64,000 nt of DNA from the NCBI GenBank assembly GCA_965204155.1, contig OZ241971.1:930001-994000 (forward strand). Direction: 5' to 3'. Of this stretch, positions 53,159 to 61,582 are shown in pieces; the first letter of the stretch is position 1, and each line of letters starts with the position of its first letter. The notes under the pieces are model-generated. The model saw only the letters and a program-made list of their open reading frames with translations. It was not told where the DNA came from and ran no database searches. The DNA comes from UBA6522 sp965204155 (lineage in GTDB: Bacteria > Pseudomonadota > Gammaproteobacteria > Steroidobacterales > Rariloculaceae). The position numbers and the translations under genes are program-made.

Positions 53159-54721
53159 CTACGCCCGTACCAACTCCGCCTGGAGTTCCTCGAGGCTGCG
53201 GCCCTTGGTCTCGGGCACGAGTCGAATGACGATGACGAGCCCGATGATCGCGAAGACGGCGTAGATCAGGAACGTCAGCGAGTTGCCGAGGTTTTCCAGT
53301 TCCCACGGAAACACGAGCTGCACGCCGAAACTCACCGCCGAATTCACCAGGCCGACAAAGGAAATGGCCAGACCGCGCATCCGGTTGGGGAACAACTCCG
53401 AGAACAGCACCCACATGACGGGGCCCAGCGAAATCGCGAAACTCGCCACGAATCCCAGAATGCCCGCGAGAATCAATGCGGGGTTCATGCTGATCGCCGC
53501 GCTGACGAGGGCCGACCGATGCTCGTCGTATGCTTCAGAACCCACCGCCGCCACAACCGCCTGCCGATACGCGACGTCGCTGTCAAAGGTCTGATTCACC
53601 AACGGCAGGAGCGACTCGCGTTCCACCGTCTCCGGGAGTGACGCCACGGCCTGCTCGTCCAGCGTATAACTCGCGGAACCGAACCCGTACGAAAGCACCA
53701 GCATGCACACGGCTATGCCGGCCAGACCGAACAAGAGCAGCGGCCGCCTGCCCAGCCGGTCGATGGTCAGGATCGCCAGCAGCGTAAAGACAAGGTTGAC
53801 CAGACCGACGAGGATCGCCTGGAGAAACGATGCGTCGGTTCCGATGCCGGACTGCTCGAAGATCATTGGCGCATAGAAGAAAACGGAGTTGATGCCGGTT
53901 ATCTGCTGCAGGATTGCAACTGAAAGACCGATCGCAAGCACCAGCCGCATCGCCGGCTGGAACAGTTCCCTGAAGGCGGCTCTCTCTTCTTTCTGTTCGG
54001 CTTCCAGGGCGTCGTGCACTGCCTGCAGGCCGGCGCGCGCCTGATCGGTATCGCTGACCCGCTCCATGATCTCGAGCGCTTCCTCGTCCCTGTCGTTCAT
54101 CACCAGCCACCTGGGACTCTCCGGGACTTCGAACAACGCCAGGAAATAGATGATCGCCGGGATCGCCTCCACGCCAAGCATCCAGCGCCAGTTCCACTCC
54201 GCCAGGTTGAGCGCCTGAGCCCAACCCAGGTCCGACATTCCCAGCCTCAGGATCAGGTAGTTGCTGAAGAACGCAGCGGAGATACCGATGACGATATTGA
54301 GCTGGTTGAAGGAAACCATGCGGCCCCGAATCCTTGCGGGGGCGATCTCCGCGATATACATGGGTGCGACGATCAGCGCCGCGCCGACACCCAATCCACC
54401 CAGCATCCGCGCGGCGACCAGCGAGATGAAGTTCGGCGCCACCGCCGATGCCAGGGCGGAAAATGCGAAAAGCGCCGCCGCGATCCTGAGGACCGGCTTG
54501 CGGCCGAGCCGATCGCTGAGCGGGCCCGACACCATCATGGCCAGGGTCGCCGTCAGCGTAAGCGACGCCACCGCCCAGCCGAGCTCGATCCGGGTCAGAT
54601 TGAACTCGGGACCGATAAACGATACGACACCGGAGATGACCGATGCATCGAACCCCATCAGGAAGCCGCCCAGCGCCACGATGAGCGCGACCAGGACCGT
54701 GTAACGAATCTGCTCGGACAT
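53159..54721 (-). CDS. Major facilitator superfamily sugar porter
   Basis: The protein has 520 residues, with twelve hydrophobic segments typical of sugar porters. Signatures are GFLMGFDASVISGV, DRLGRKPVLRIAA, the central PESPRWLV, DRLGRRPLLL and the C-terminal PETKGRSLEELQ. A longer loop (about 345-400) lies between helices 9 and 10. The family takes up glucose, xylose or related sugars with protons. It lies between the GH3 and GH2 genes, 33 and 15 bases away, in the lacI operon, so it likely imports the product of the locus. An in-frame TTG lies one codon before the ATG. Confidence 0.93.
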   Translation of the reverse strand: MSEQIRYTVLVALIVALGGFLMGFDASVISGVVSFIGPEFNLTRIELGWAVASLTLTATLAMMVSGPLSDRLGRKPVLRIAAALFAFSALASAVAPNFISLVAARMLGGLGVGAALIVAPMYIAEIAPARIRGRMVSFNQLNIVIGISAAFFSNYLILRLGMSDLGWAQALNLAEWNWRWMLGVEAIPAIIYFLALFEVPESPRWLVMNDRDEEALEIMERVSDTDQARAGLQAVHDALEAEQKEERAAFRELFQPAMRLVLAIGLSVAILQQITGINSVFFYAPMIFEQSGIGTDASFLQAILVGLVNLVFTLLAILTIDRLGRRPLLLFGLAGIAVCMLVLSYGFGSASYTLDEQAVASLPETVERESLLPLVNQTFDSDVAYRQAVVAAVGSEAYDEHRSALVSAAISMNPALILAGILGFVASFAISLGPVMWVLFSELFPNRMRGLAISFVGLVNSAVSFGVQLVFPWELENLGNSLTFLIYAVFAIIGLVIVIRLVPETKGRSLEELQAELVRA

Positions 54722-54754
54722 CAACAGCGTTTGGGCCTGGTAACTCGCCGGTTT

Positions 54755-57055
54755 TCAGTCGCTGACAAGGGAGAAGGATGCCTGTAACCCGGCGTCGGAA
54801 CTGCCCCCGATCCAGACGTGGAAATCGCCGGGCTCGGTTATCAATTCCATGTCCTGACCGTAGAACGCAAGATCGGCCGGGCTCAACTCGAAGGCAACGA
54901 TGCGGCTTTCTCCGGGCTGCAGCCGTACCCGCTCGAATCCCTTGAGTTCCCTGACAGGCCGGGTCACGTCGCCTACCAGATCCCTGATATAGAGCTGCAC
55001 GACTTCATCTGCCTCCACAGCCCCAGTGTTGGACACAACCGCCTGCACCGTCAGGGAATCGCTCATCCCCAGGGTGTTCCGGCTCAACTCGATGTCGGAA
55101 TAGGTGAAACGTGCATACGAGAGCCCGAATCCGAAGGGGAACAGGGGCGTGTAGCCTGCGTCCAGATGGTGGGATGTCATGCCGAAAGCGGCCTGTGCCC
55201 CGCGAACCGGCAGGTCGTCCATGTGCACATAAGTCTCGGGTGTCGCCGGCTTGCCCGTATTCTTGTGGGCATAGTAGATGGGAATCTGTCCCACGACCCT
55301 GGGAAACGTCACGGGCAACTTGCCCGATGGCGATTCAACGCCGAAAAGCACGTCGGCGATGGCCGGCCCACCCATGGTGCCCGGGTGCCAGGCAAATACC
55401 AGCGCATCGGAACTTTCCAGAATGTTCTCGACGGTCAACGGACGGCCTGCAAGAATTACGGCAATGACGAGCTTGCCCGTTGCTCGCAGTTCGTGCACCA
55501 GTTCGGCCTGGACACCGGGCAGATCGATGTCCGCACGCGAATGGGCTTCACCCGAAAGGATGGACTCCTCGCCGAGAAACACGACGACGGCGTCGGACGC
55601 CCGGGCAGCCGCAAGTGCCTCCCCAAAGCTCCCGGTGTCGCGGCTGCGGCTGGTTTCCAGCGCACGTACGTAGTTGACCTCTGCCCGGTCGCCCACGAAC
55701 GACCGGATCGCCTGCAGCGGCGTCCGGCTCAATCCCGGATCGCCGTCGAATATCCAGGTCCCCAATTGCTCGTAAGGATCGTCCGAAAGGGGCCCGATGA
55801 CTGCAATCGAATCCAGTTCGTTGACATCCAGCGGCAGCGCACCGCCTTCATTCTGCAGCAGCACGAGGCTTTGCAGCGCCGCTTCCCGAGCCACGGCGAG
55901 GTGATCCTCGTTGCCGGGCTCCGGAAATTCATCGGATTCGGTGTAGGGATACTCGAAGAGCCCAAGACGCGACTTGGTGCGGAGAATCTCGCGGACCAGT
56001 TGATCGACCCGTTCGATGGCGATCTCCCCGTCTTCCACAAGTTGCGCCAGGTGATCCGCGTACGTGCGGCTCACCATCTCCATGTTCACGCCCGCGGTGA
56101 CCGCCTTGCGCGCAGCGTCCCTGAAGTCGGCGGCGAATCCGTGGTCGGTAAGCTGATCGATCGAATCCCAGTCGCTGACCACAAGGCCGTCGAAGCCCCA
56201 CTCGTCACGCAGTACCTGCTGCATCAGGAACCGGTTTCCGCTGGCGGGAACGCCGTCCAGGTCGCTGAACGAGGCCATCAGCGTCGCCACACCCGCATCG
56301 ACCGCCGCCTTGAACGGCGGCAAGTGAACGTTCCGCAATTCGTTTTCGGGAATGTTGGTGGTGTTGTAGTCTCGCCCGGCTTCGCTGGCGCCGTAGCCCG
56401 CGAAATGTTTCGCACTGGCTGCGAGGGTCACGGGCGCAGACAGGTCGTCACCCTGAAACCCCTCGACCATGGCAACGGCAAACCGGCTGGTCAGGTACGG
56501 ATCCTCGCCGAAGCTCTCGGCAATGCGGCCCCATCGCGGATCCCGCGAAATATCGATCATCGGCGCCAGGGCCCAGTTGATACCGGTTCTTGCCGCCTCC
56601 AAGGCGGCGATACGCGTCCCTTGTTCCACGAGATCCGGGTTCCAGGTGGCAGCCTGGCCCAGAGGAATGGGCAGCACGGTCCTGAAGCCGTGAATCACAT
56701 CCCGGGCCAGCAGGAGCGGGATACCCAGACGGCTTTCCTCCGTGGCGATTCGCTGCAACTCGTTCGCGACGTCTACATCCACCACATTGAGCAACGAGCC
56801 TATCCGGCCGGCCTCGATGGCGGCGCGCAAGTCCGCGGAGATTTCGCCCGCATAGTGGACCTGGATCATCTGACCGACTTTTTCCTCCAGGGTCATCTGC
56901 CCGACGATCTCGACAACTCGCGCCTCGATCGCGTCATCGGGAGAAGGTGCTTCTACAGCCATGGCACTCGGAGATGCGTTCATACAATGGATTCCAAGGA
57001 AGAGGCCCGCGGCAAGTCCGCGCGCAGAGTTACCTGCAAGGCAGTTTCCGCGCAT
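54755..57055 (-). CDS. bglX: GH3 beta-glucosidase, BglX-like
   Basis: The protein has 766 residues with a signal peptide in the first 35. MTLEEKVGQMIQVHY, the DISRDPRWGRIAESFGEDPYLTS block, KHFAGYGASEAGRDYN and the nucleophile region LVVSDWDSIDQL are classical. The C-terminal alpha/beta sandwich and fibronectin-III domain (LSYARFTYSDIELS) complete the BglX layout. It removes glucose (or xylose) from the non-reducing end of beta-linked oligosaccharides in the periplasm. It follows lacI by 2 bases and so is the first structural gene of the operon. Confidence 0.94.
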   Translation of the reverse strand: MRGNCLAGNSARGLAAGLFLGIHCMNASPSAMAVEAPSPDDAIEARVVEIVGQMTLEEKVGQMIQVHYAGEISADLRAAIEAGRIGSLLNVVDVDVANELQRIATEESRLGIPLLLARDVIHGFRTVLPIPLGQAATWNPDLVEQGTRIAALEAARTGINWALAPMIDISRDPRWGRIAESFGEDPYLTSRFAVAMVEGFQGDDLSAPVTLAASAKHFAGYGASEAGRDYNTTNIPENELRNVHLPPFKAAVDAGVATLMASFSDLDGVPASGNRFLMQQVLRDEWGFDGLVVSDWDSIDQLTDHGFAADFRDAARKAVTAGVNMEMVSRTYADHLAQLVEDGEIAIERVDQLVREILRTKSRLGLFEYPYTESDEFPEPGNEDHLAVAREAALQSLVLLQNEGGALPLDVNELDSIAVIGPLSDDPYEQLGTWIFDGDPGLSRTPLQAIRSFVGDRAEVNYVRALETSRSRDTGSFGEALAAARASDAVVVFLGEESILSGEAHSRADIDLPGVQAELVHELRATGKLVIAVILAGRPLTVENILESSDALVFAWHPGTMGGPAIADVLFGVESPSGKLPVTFPRVVGQIPIYYAHKNTGKPATPETYVHMDDLPVRGAQAAFGMTSHHLDAGYTPLFPFGFGLSYARFTYSDIELSRNTLGMSDSLTVQAVVSNTGAVEADEVVQLYIRDLVGDVTRPVRELKGFERVRLQPGESRIVAFELSPADLAFYGQDMELITEPGDFHVWIGGSSDAGLQASFSLVSD

Positions 57056-57057
57056 CG

Positions 57058-58062
57058 CTAAGCGGGGCTTGGGCCCGCCGACGCCCGTATAACCAACTTG
57101 GGTTCAAAGACATGCTGAACTTTCATGCCGGTGTGGCCGTACACGTTTTCCAGCACCCACTGTGCCGCCATGCGCCCCATGTCCGTGATCGGATAATTGA
57201 CGGTCGAAAGCTTCGGATAGAGATATCGGCTGAGCGGAGCATTATCGAAGCCAACGAGCGACACGTCGTCGGGAATTCTCAGCCCCCGGGCGCGAAGGGT
57301 ATCCATTGCACCCGCCGCCATCTCGTCGTTTGCGCAGACAACGGCTGAAAACGAGACGTTTCTGCGGAGCAGTTCCGCCATGGCTTCACTGCCTCCCACC
57401 TCATGGAAATTGCTCTCGATGACCAGGCGCTCGTCGAGTTCCACCCCGTATTCCTTCAGCGCGCGGCGGTGTCCGTCAAGCCTCGCGCTGGCATCTCCCC
57501 AGGCAAGCGGACCGGATATGTAGGCAATGTGGCGGTGCCGCATATCCAGCAGCATTTTGGTTGCCGAATACCCACCGTGCTCGTTGTCGAGGCTGATGCA
57601 TCGATCTTCCAGCCCGGCAACGACCCGATTCATGATCAACAGGGGTGGCCCCTGGTGCGTCTGTTGGTGAATAAACGCGTCCGCAAGCGCTTCGACGTGC
57701 ATGACCAGCGCATCGCACTTGCGGCTCACGAGGAAGCGGAATGCTTCCCGCTCCTTGGCTTCCACGTTGTGCCCCGTGGCGAAGATGGTGAACTTGCCTG
57801 CATCCCTGAGTTCGGCCTCGATTCCGCTCAACATGGCCCCGAATACCGGTCCGTGGACCTCGGGTACCAGAACACCCACGCAATTGGAACGCCTGGACGC
57901 CAGGGACTGTGCGATCAAATTGGGCTGATAGTCCAGCGTTTGCATGGCGGCGAGGACCTTCTGGCGTGTCTCTTCCCTTACACGGCCGCTGCCGTTGATC
58001 ACCCGGGAAACAGTGGCCACGGATACTCCGACCAGTTTTGATACTTCGTAAATCGTCGCCAT
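57058..58062 (-). CDS. LacI-family transcriptional regulator of the glycan locus
   Basis: The protein has 334 residues from the ATG at 58062, which gives the standard MATIYEVSKLVGVSVATVSRVING start; the frame is open 66 bases upstream. The helix-turn-helix is followed by the hinge and the periplasmic-binding-type effector domain (VGVLVPEVHGPVFGAMLSGIEAEL, AVVCANDEMAAGAMDTLRARGLRIPDDVSLVGFDN). It is the first gene of the lacI-bglX-MFS-GH2-GH43-GH16 operon. A matching operator palindrome lies 102 bases upstream, so autorepression with sugar induction is likely. Confidence 0.95.
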   Translation of the reverse strand: MATIYEVSKLVGVSVATVSRVINGSGRVREETRQKVLAAMQTLDYQPNLIAQSLASRRSNCVGVLVPEVHGPVFGAMLSGIEAELRDAGKFTIFATGHNVEAKEREAFRFLVSRKCDALVMHVEALADAFIHQQTHQGPPLLIMNRVVAGLEDRCISLDNEHGGYSATKMLLDMRHRHIAYISGPLAWGDASARLDGHRRALKEYGVELDERLVIESNFHEVGGSEAMAELLRRNVSFSAVVCANDEMAAGAMDTLRARGLRIPDDVSLVGFDNAPLSRYLYPKLSTVNYPITDMGRMAAQWVLENVYGHTGMKVQHVFEPKLVIRASAGPSPA

Positions 58063-58163
58063 TGAACAGTCCGGTAAATTGCCTTGTCCCCAATCCGGAA
58101 ATGACCTGTCCTGAACCGAAAACCGCACTCGATTCGACTCGAACCGTATTTGGACAAGGACAA

Positions 58164-58179
58164 ATGAAAGCGGTTACAT
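58164..58179. promoter_or_regulatory. LacI-family operator (cre-like palindrome) upstream of lacI
   Basis: The 16-base site ATGAAAGCGGTTACAT fits the general LacI/GalR-family operator WTGNAANCGNWNNCW with no mismatch, including the central CG. It lies 102 bases before the lacI ATG, in a 232-base gap that also follows the halogenase gene, where it could control the downstream operon and perhaps the upstream one. Read by eye only. Confidence 0.65.
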
Positions 58180-58294
58180 CTTACTTCGTCAGGGTTCCGT
58201 CAAGCAATGTTTTTTCTCTGTAGACAGAAAGTTAGCAATGAATCACCGACTGTCGATGCTGTCCTGCCGACGACCGACGCATGCTATCGGTGTA

Positions 58295-59785
58295 TCACGG
58301 AGCGGGCACCTTGCAGTAGTGGTCGATGAAACGCTGGTGTGCAGGAAGCTGGCTGACCAGTTTCTCCACCGAACCGTGAATACCGGTCAGAAACCGTGTC
58401 AGTTCATCTTCGCTCATCATGTTCACGATCGGATGGTACTGCTCCGGCAGCAATCCCTGTCCCAGCATCACCTGAATCCAGGAATTCTCGCCGAACAGCT
58501 CCGTGGGCACCTTGAACACGCGCCCCGCCTGCTTGAACAACTCGATTCGATGAACGAGGGAATCGGGAATGTCCATCGTCCGGCACTGGCGCCAGAACCG
58601 GGTGTCGGTCCGGTTGGTGACGAAATAGTGCAGGATGATGAAATCGCGCACATTCTCGATTTCAAATTGCATCTGGTTGTTGAATTCGTCCACGTCGGGC
58701 TGCCGGATTCCGTCGTAGGGGAACATCTGCATCAGGCGGATGATGCTGCGCTGGATCAGGTGGATACTCGTGGACTCCAGTGGCTCGATGAACCCGGACG
58801 ACAATCCCATGGCGACACAGTTCTTGTACCAGTGCCTGCGCCTCTGGCCGGCGTTGAAGCGTATCACCCTGGGTTCGGTAAGCACCCGGCCTTCGACATT
58901 GTCCAGCAGGTTCCGGATCGCCTCGTCGGCGCTCCAGTGCCTGCCACTGAAGACAACCCCGTTGCCGACCCGGTGCTGTAACGGGATACGCCATTGCCAG
59001 CCGGCCTCGCGAGCGATGGAGCGTGTATACGGAATGGGTTCTTCAACGGACTCGGTCTGAACGGCAACCGCGCTGTCGCAGGGCAACCAGTGCTTCCAGT
59101 CTTCGTACCCTGCATTGAGCGTCTGCTCGATCAAAATCCCGCGGAAACCGGTGCAATCGATGAACAGGTCGCCCTCGATGACCTGCCCGGACTGGAGCCG
59201 GAGGGCGGTGACATAGCCGCTTTCCGGATCCTGCTCCACGAACTCGATCCGACCTTCCTGCCGCACGGCGCCGAATTCCTCGGCCATGTTTCGCAAGAAT
59301 CTTGCGTACAGCGACGCATCGATATGGTACGCGTAGTTCAGTCCCTGGCTTGGCAACACGGCAAAACGGTTCTGAACGGCGGCCAACCATTCATTGCAGT
59401 ATTCGCCGAACTCGCGGCTGATGCCCAGCTTCATGCCCTTGAGCCAGAAATGCTGGAATCCGGCGGCCCAGCTGTCCTTGCCCGTCCAGCCGAAGGAATG
59501 GATGTAGTCTTCATCCACATCGCGCCAGTTCTCGAACTTGATGCCCAGCTTGAAGGTTCCCTGGGTAGCCCGGAGAAAGTCCTGCTCCCTGACCTTGATC
59601 AATTCGTGAAAGGTGAGCAGGGTGGGAATGGTGGCCTCGCCGACTCCCACAGTGCCGATCTCTTCGGATTCAACCAGGACGATATCGAGGGTCTTGCCCA
59701 GCAAGCGTGACAGCGCCGCTGCGGCCATCCAGCCCGCGGTACCGCCGCCGGCAATGACCACCTTGTGAATCTTGCGTCGTTGCAT
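58295..59785 (-). CDS. Tryptophan halogenase-family flavoprotein (second of two)
   Basis: The protein has 496 residues from the ATG at 59785, with GGAGAG upstream. The Rossmann motif VVIAGGGTAGWMAAAALSR and the family WxWxIP motif (WQWRIP) are present, as is a Lys in GTFKLGIKFENW matching the catalytic lysine region of PrnA/RebH. GLSSGFIEPLESTSIHLIQ completes the pattern. In TonB/SapC loci these proteins are conserved but have no proven halogenation role. It lies 46 bases downstream of the cupin gene. Confidence 0.9.
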   Translation of the reverse strand: MQRRKIHKVVIAGGGTAGWMAAAALSRLLGKTLDIVLVESEEIGTVGVGEATIPTLLTFHELIKVREQDFLRATQGTFKLGIKFENWRDVDEDYIHSFGWTGKDSWAAGFQHFWLKGMKLGISREFGEYCNEWLAAVQNRFAVLPSQGLNYAYHIDASLYARFLRNMAEEFGAVRQEGRIEFVEQDPESGYVTALRLQSGQVIEGDLFIDCTGFRGILIEQTLNAGYEDWKHWLPCDSAVAVQTESVEEPIPYTRSIAREAGWQWRIPLQHRVGNGVVFSGRHWSADEAIRNLLDNVEGRVLTEPRVIRFNAGQRRRHWYKNCVAMGLSSGFIEPLESTSIHLIQRSIIRLMQMFPYDGIRQPDVDEFNNQMQFEIENVRDFIILHYFVTNRTDTRFWRQCRTMDIPDSLVHRIELFKQAGRVFKVPTELFGENSWIQVMLGQGLLPEQYHPIVNMMSEDELTRFLTGIHGSVEKLVSQLPAHQRFIDHYCKVPAP

Positions 59786-59831
59786 CCTGATCTCTCCGGA
59801 GTCGGTAAGGGCGAAGCCCCGCAAACCCTCG

Positions 59832-60839
59832 CTAACGGTTCAGCCTGTTGAGCAAATCAGCATGAAGCTGCTTCGCCCTGGCTTCATCCAGAGGCGCCAG
59901 GCACCCCCGGCCCGCTTCGGGTATGTGCTCGAAGACGGACTCGTCGGCATCGAATACATAATGATCGAAGAGGCCGCGCCAGACGCGTCGCTGCCGAGGC
60001 GGCAGATCCCGCAGCGCCAAGATCGCGTGCATCAGGGCGGTCGTTGGCGAACCCATGAAATTCGGCGTGGTGCACCACCAGTAGTTGATGAGCAGGTTGA
60101 AGGGAGACGTCGACTCGACGTGATGCCACCACATGCCTGGAATGAAGATGGCGTCGCCGGGCCGCAGCAAGGCACTCCTGGCATGTTTGATGGCTTCGGA
60201 GAATTTCGGAAAGCGGTCCAGGTCCGGTTCGGCGGGATCGACCAGGCTGATCGCCTGGCCCGACGGGGTCTTGTCGACGGGCCCGACGTACAGGTTGCCG
60301 ATCTGATCGGGAGGGAAGAGCGTAAATCGCCGCTCACCGGCCACGACGCAGGCGACATTGTCCGGAAAGTCGTAGTGGGCCGATACCTTGACCTGGTTGC
60401 CGAGCCAGAAACTTGCCAGCGCATCGTCCGTCGGCAGCTTCAAGTCGTTTTGAGACCGAAAACCGGGCATCCACGTGTCGACCGGGGTGGAGCCCACGTA
60501 CAGGGTGGTCAGCCGGTCTTCCCGGTCCGGTTCAGCGAGCTTGGCGAATACCTGCGGCAACGTCGCCTTGCCGCTGATGAAGTTGAATCCCGTAAAATCG
60601 CTGTTGTAGGCGATTCTCCCGTTGATGGAGGAGTCCCCGGCATACACCGTGAGCGGCTCTTCGCGCCAAAATCCGGAGAGGTAGCGGGCAGCGGTATCGA
60701 TGGACTCGCTGCACTGTCGCACCGCCGGCCAGTTGTTCACCAGCCCCATGAGCGCCACCGGTTCCGTGGACTCGAATACCTGCTGCGGAATGACGCCGTC
60801 GGCGCATTCAACGGTCGTCAGGCACGCAGGTTCAGACAT
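59832..60839 (-). CDS. Cupin_8 / JmjC-like Fe(II) 2-oxoglutarate oxygenase-type protein
   Basis: The protein has 335 residues from the ATG at 60839, overlapping the SapC gene by 8 bases; 26 codons of open frame above lie inside sapC. The metal site fits HYDFPDNVACVVAGERRFTLFPP (HxD) and the later WWHHVES (His), as in cupin_8 proteins such as protein hydroxylases. ALMGLVNNWPAVRQ near the start is family-typical. It is a standing partner of SapC and tryptophan halogenase-like genes; its substrate is unknown. Confidence 0.85.
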   Translation of the reverse strand: MSEPACLTTVECADGVIPQQVFESTEPVALMGLVNNWPAVRQCSESIDTAARYLSGFWREEPLTVYAGDSSINGRIAYNSDFTGFNFISGKATLPQVFAKLAEPDREDRLTTLYVGSTPVDTWMPGFRSQNDLKLPTDDALASFWLGNQVKVSAHYDFPDNVACVVAGERRFTLFPPDQIGNLYVGPVDKTPSGQAISLVDPAEPDLDRFPKFSEAIKHARSALLRPGDAIFIPGMWWHHVESTSPFNLLINYWWCTTPNFMGSPTTALMHAILALRDLPPRQRRVWRGLFDHYVFDADESVFEHIPEAGRGCLAPLDEARAKQLHADLLNRLNR

Positions 60840-61581
60840 CGGACTCAGCCTTCTCGCCGTCGTCGATGGCCGCATTCTTGAGCTCCACAAGACGCTGGAT
60901 ATTGCCCATGGACGCAAGCACCATGAACAACGGCATGAGAAAACCGCGCTCGTTGAGATCGCCGAGCACCTCCGCCGAAAGCGCCCGTACCTTGTCCTCG
61001 TTCAGGCAATGGAATCCGATAAGCTGGTTGCGGGATCCGTCCTTCAACTCGATCTCCAGAGTGACCGACTCGAGCAAATCGAGTTCCTGCAGCGCGCCGA
61101 CGAAAGACTTGTTGTGCTCGATTCCGGCGTAAATCGTTTCCAGCAGATTGGCCACGCCTTCCAGGAACGGCGTTCGGCCTCCAAGGGGCTGGAACAGCGG
61201 TTCACCGTGTTCGGTGTTCACGCGAGGGTGGTCCATATCTATGGAAAGGACCCGCGTGCGCTGGGATTCACCCCGGGAATCCGAGTCCTGGAAACCGATC
61301 AGAAAGGGCTCGCGCCGTACCATGGCGGGGATGTAGGGCGCCTGCCAGCCGGACTCATCGAGGAACAGGTTCTCCTTTTCCTGAAATCCGAACAGTGCCA
61401 GTGGATAGAAGCCCCCCTCGCCGTGCTGCTGAAACAGAATCGGATAGCAGGCCTGTACATTGCGGAATTCGAACGGGAAGACCAGCGACTGCTTGATGTC
61501 GTCACGGTACCGGGCGGAGCGATCGGTAATGACCCTGATGTCCGCGTGGTCTACGTTGTTGAGGAGCGCGTAATTGCTCAT
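60832..61581 (-). CDS. SapC-family protein
   Basis: The protein has 249 residues with the SapC-like pattern ALLNNVDHADIRV at the start, VFPFEFRNVQACYPILFQ, ALFGFQEKENLFLDE, and later ALGGR-type ending regions including LIGFHCLNEDKVRALS and LMPLFMVLASMGNIQRLVELKN. It is a soluble protein. Members occur beside TonB receptors and tryptophan halogenase-like genes in Proteobacteria; the molecular role is unproven. It begins 1 base after the first halogenase stop. Confidence 0.88.
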   Translation of the reverse strand: MSNYALLNNVDHADIRVITDRSARYRDDIKQSLVFPFEFRNVQACYPILFQQHGEGGFYPLALFGFQEKENLFLDESGWQAPYIPAMVRREPFLIGFQDSDSRGESQRTRVLSIDMDHPRVNTEHGEPLFQPLGGRTPFLEGVANLLETIYAGIEHNKSFVGALQELDLLESVTLEIELKDGSRNQLIGFHCLNEDKVRALSAEVLGDLNERGFLMPLFMVLASMGNIQRLVELKNAAIDDGEKAESDV

Positions 61582-61582
61582 T

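Noticed and set aside
54818..57061. 747-residue open frame antisense to the GH3 gene
   Set aside because: This is typical of high-GC mirror frames. The residue content is random, while the other strand encodes a full GH3 enzyme with all motifs.
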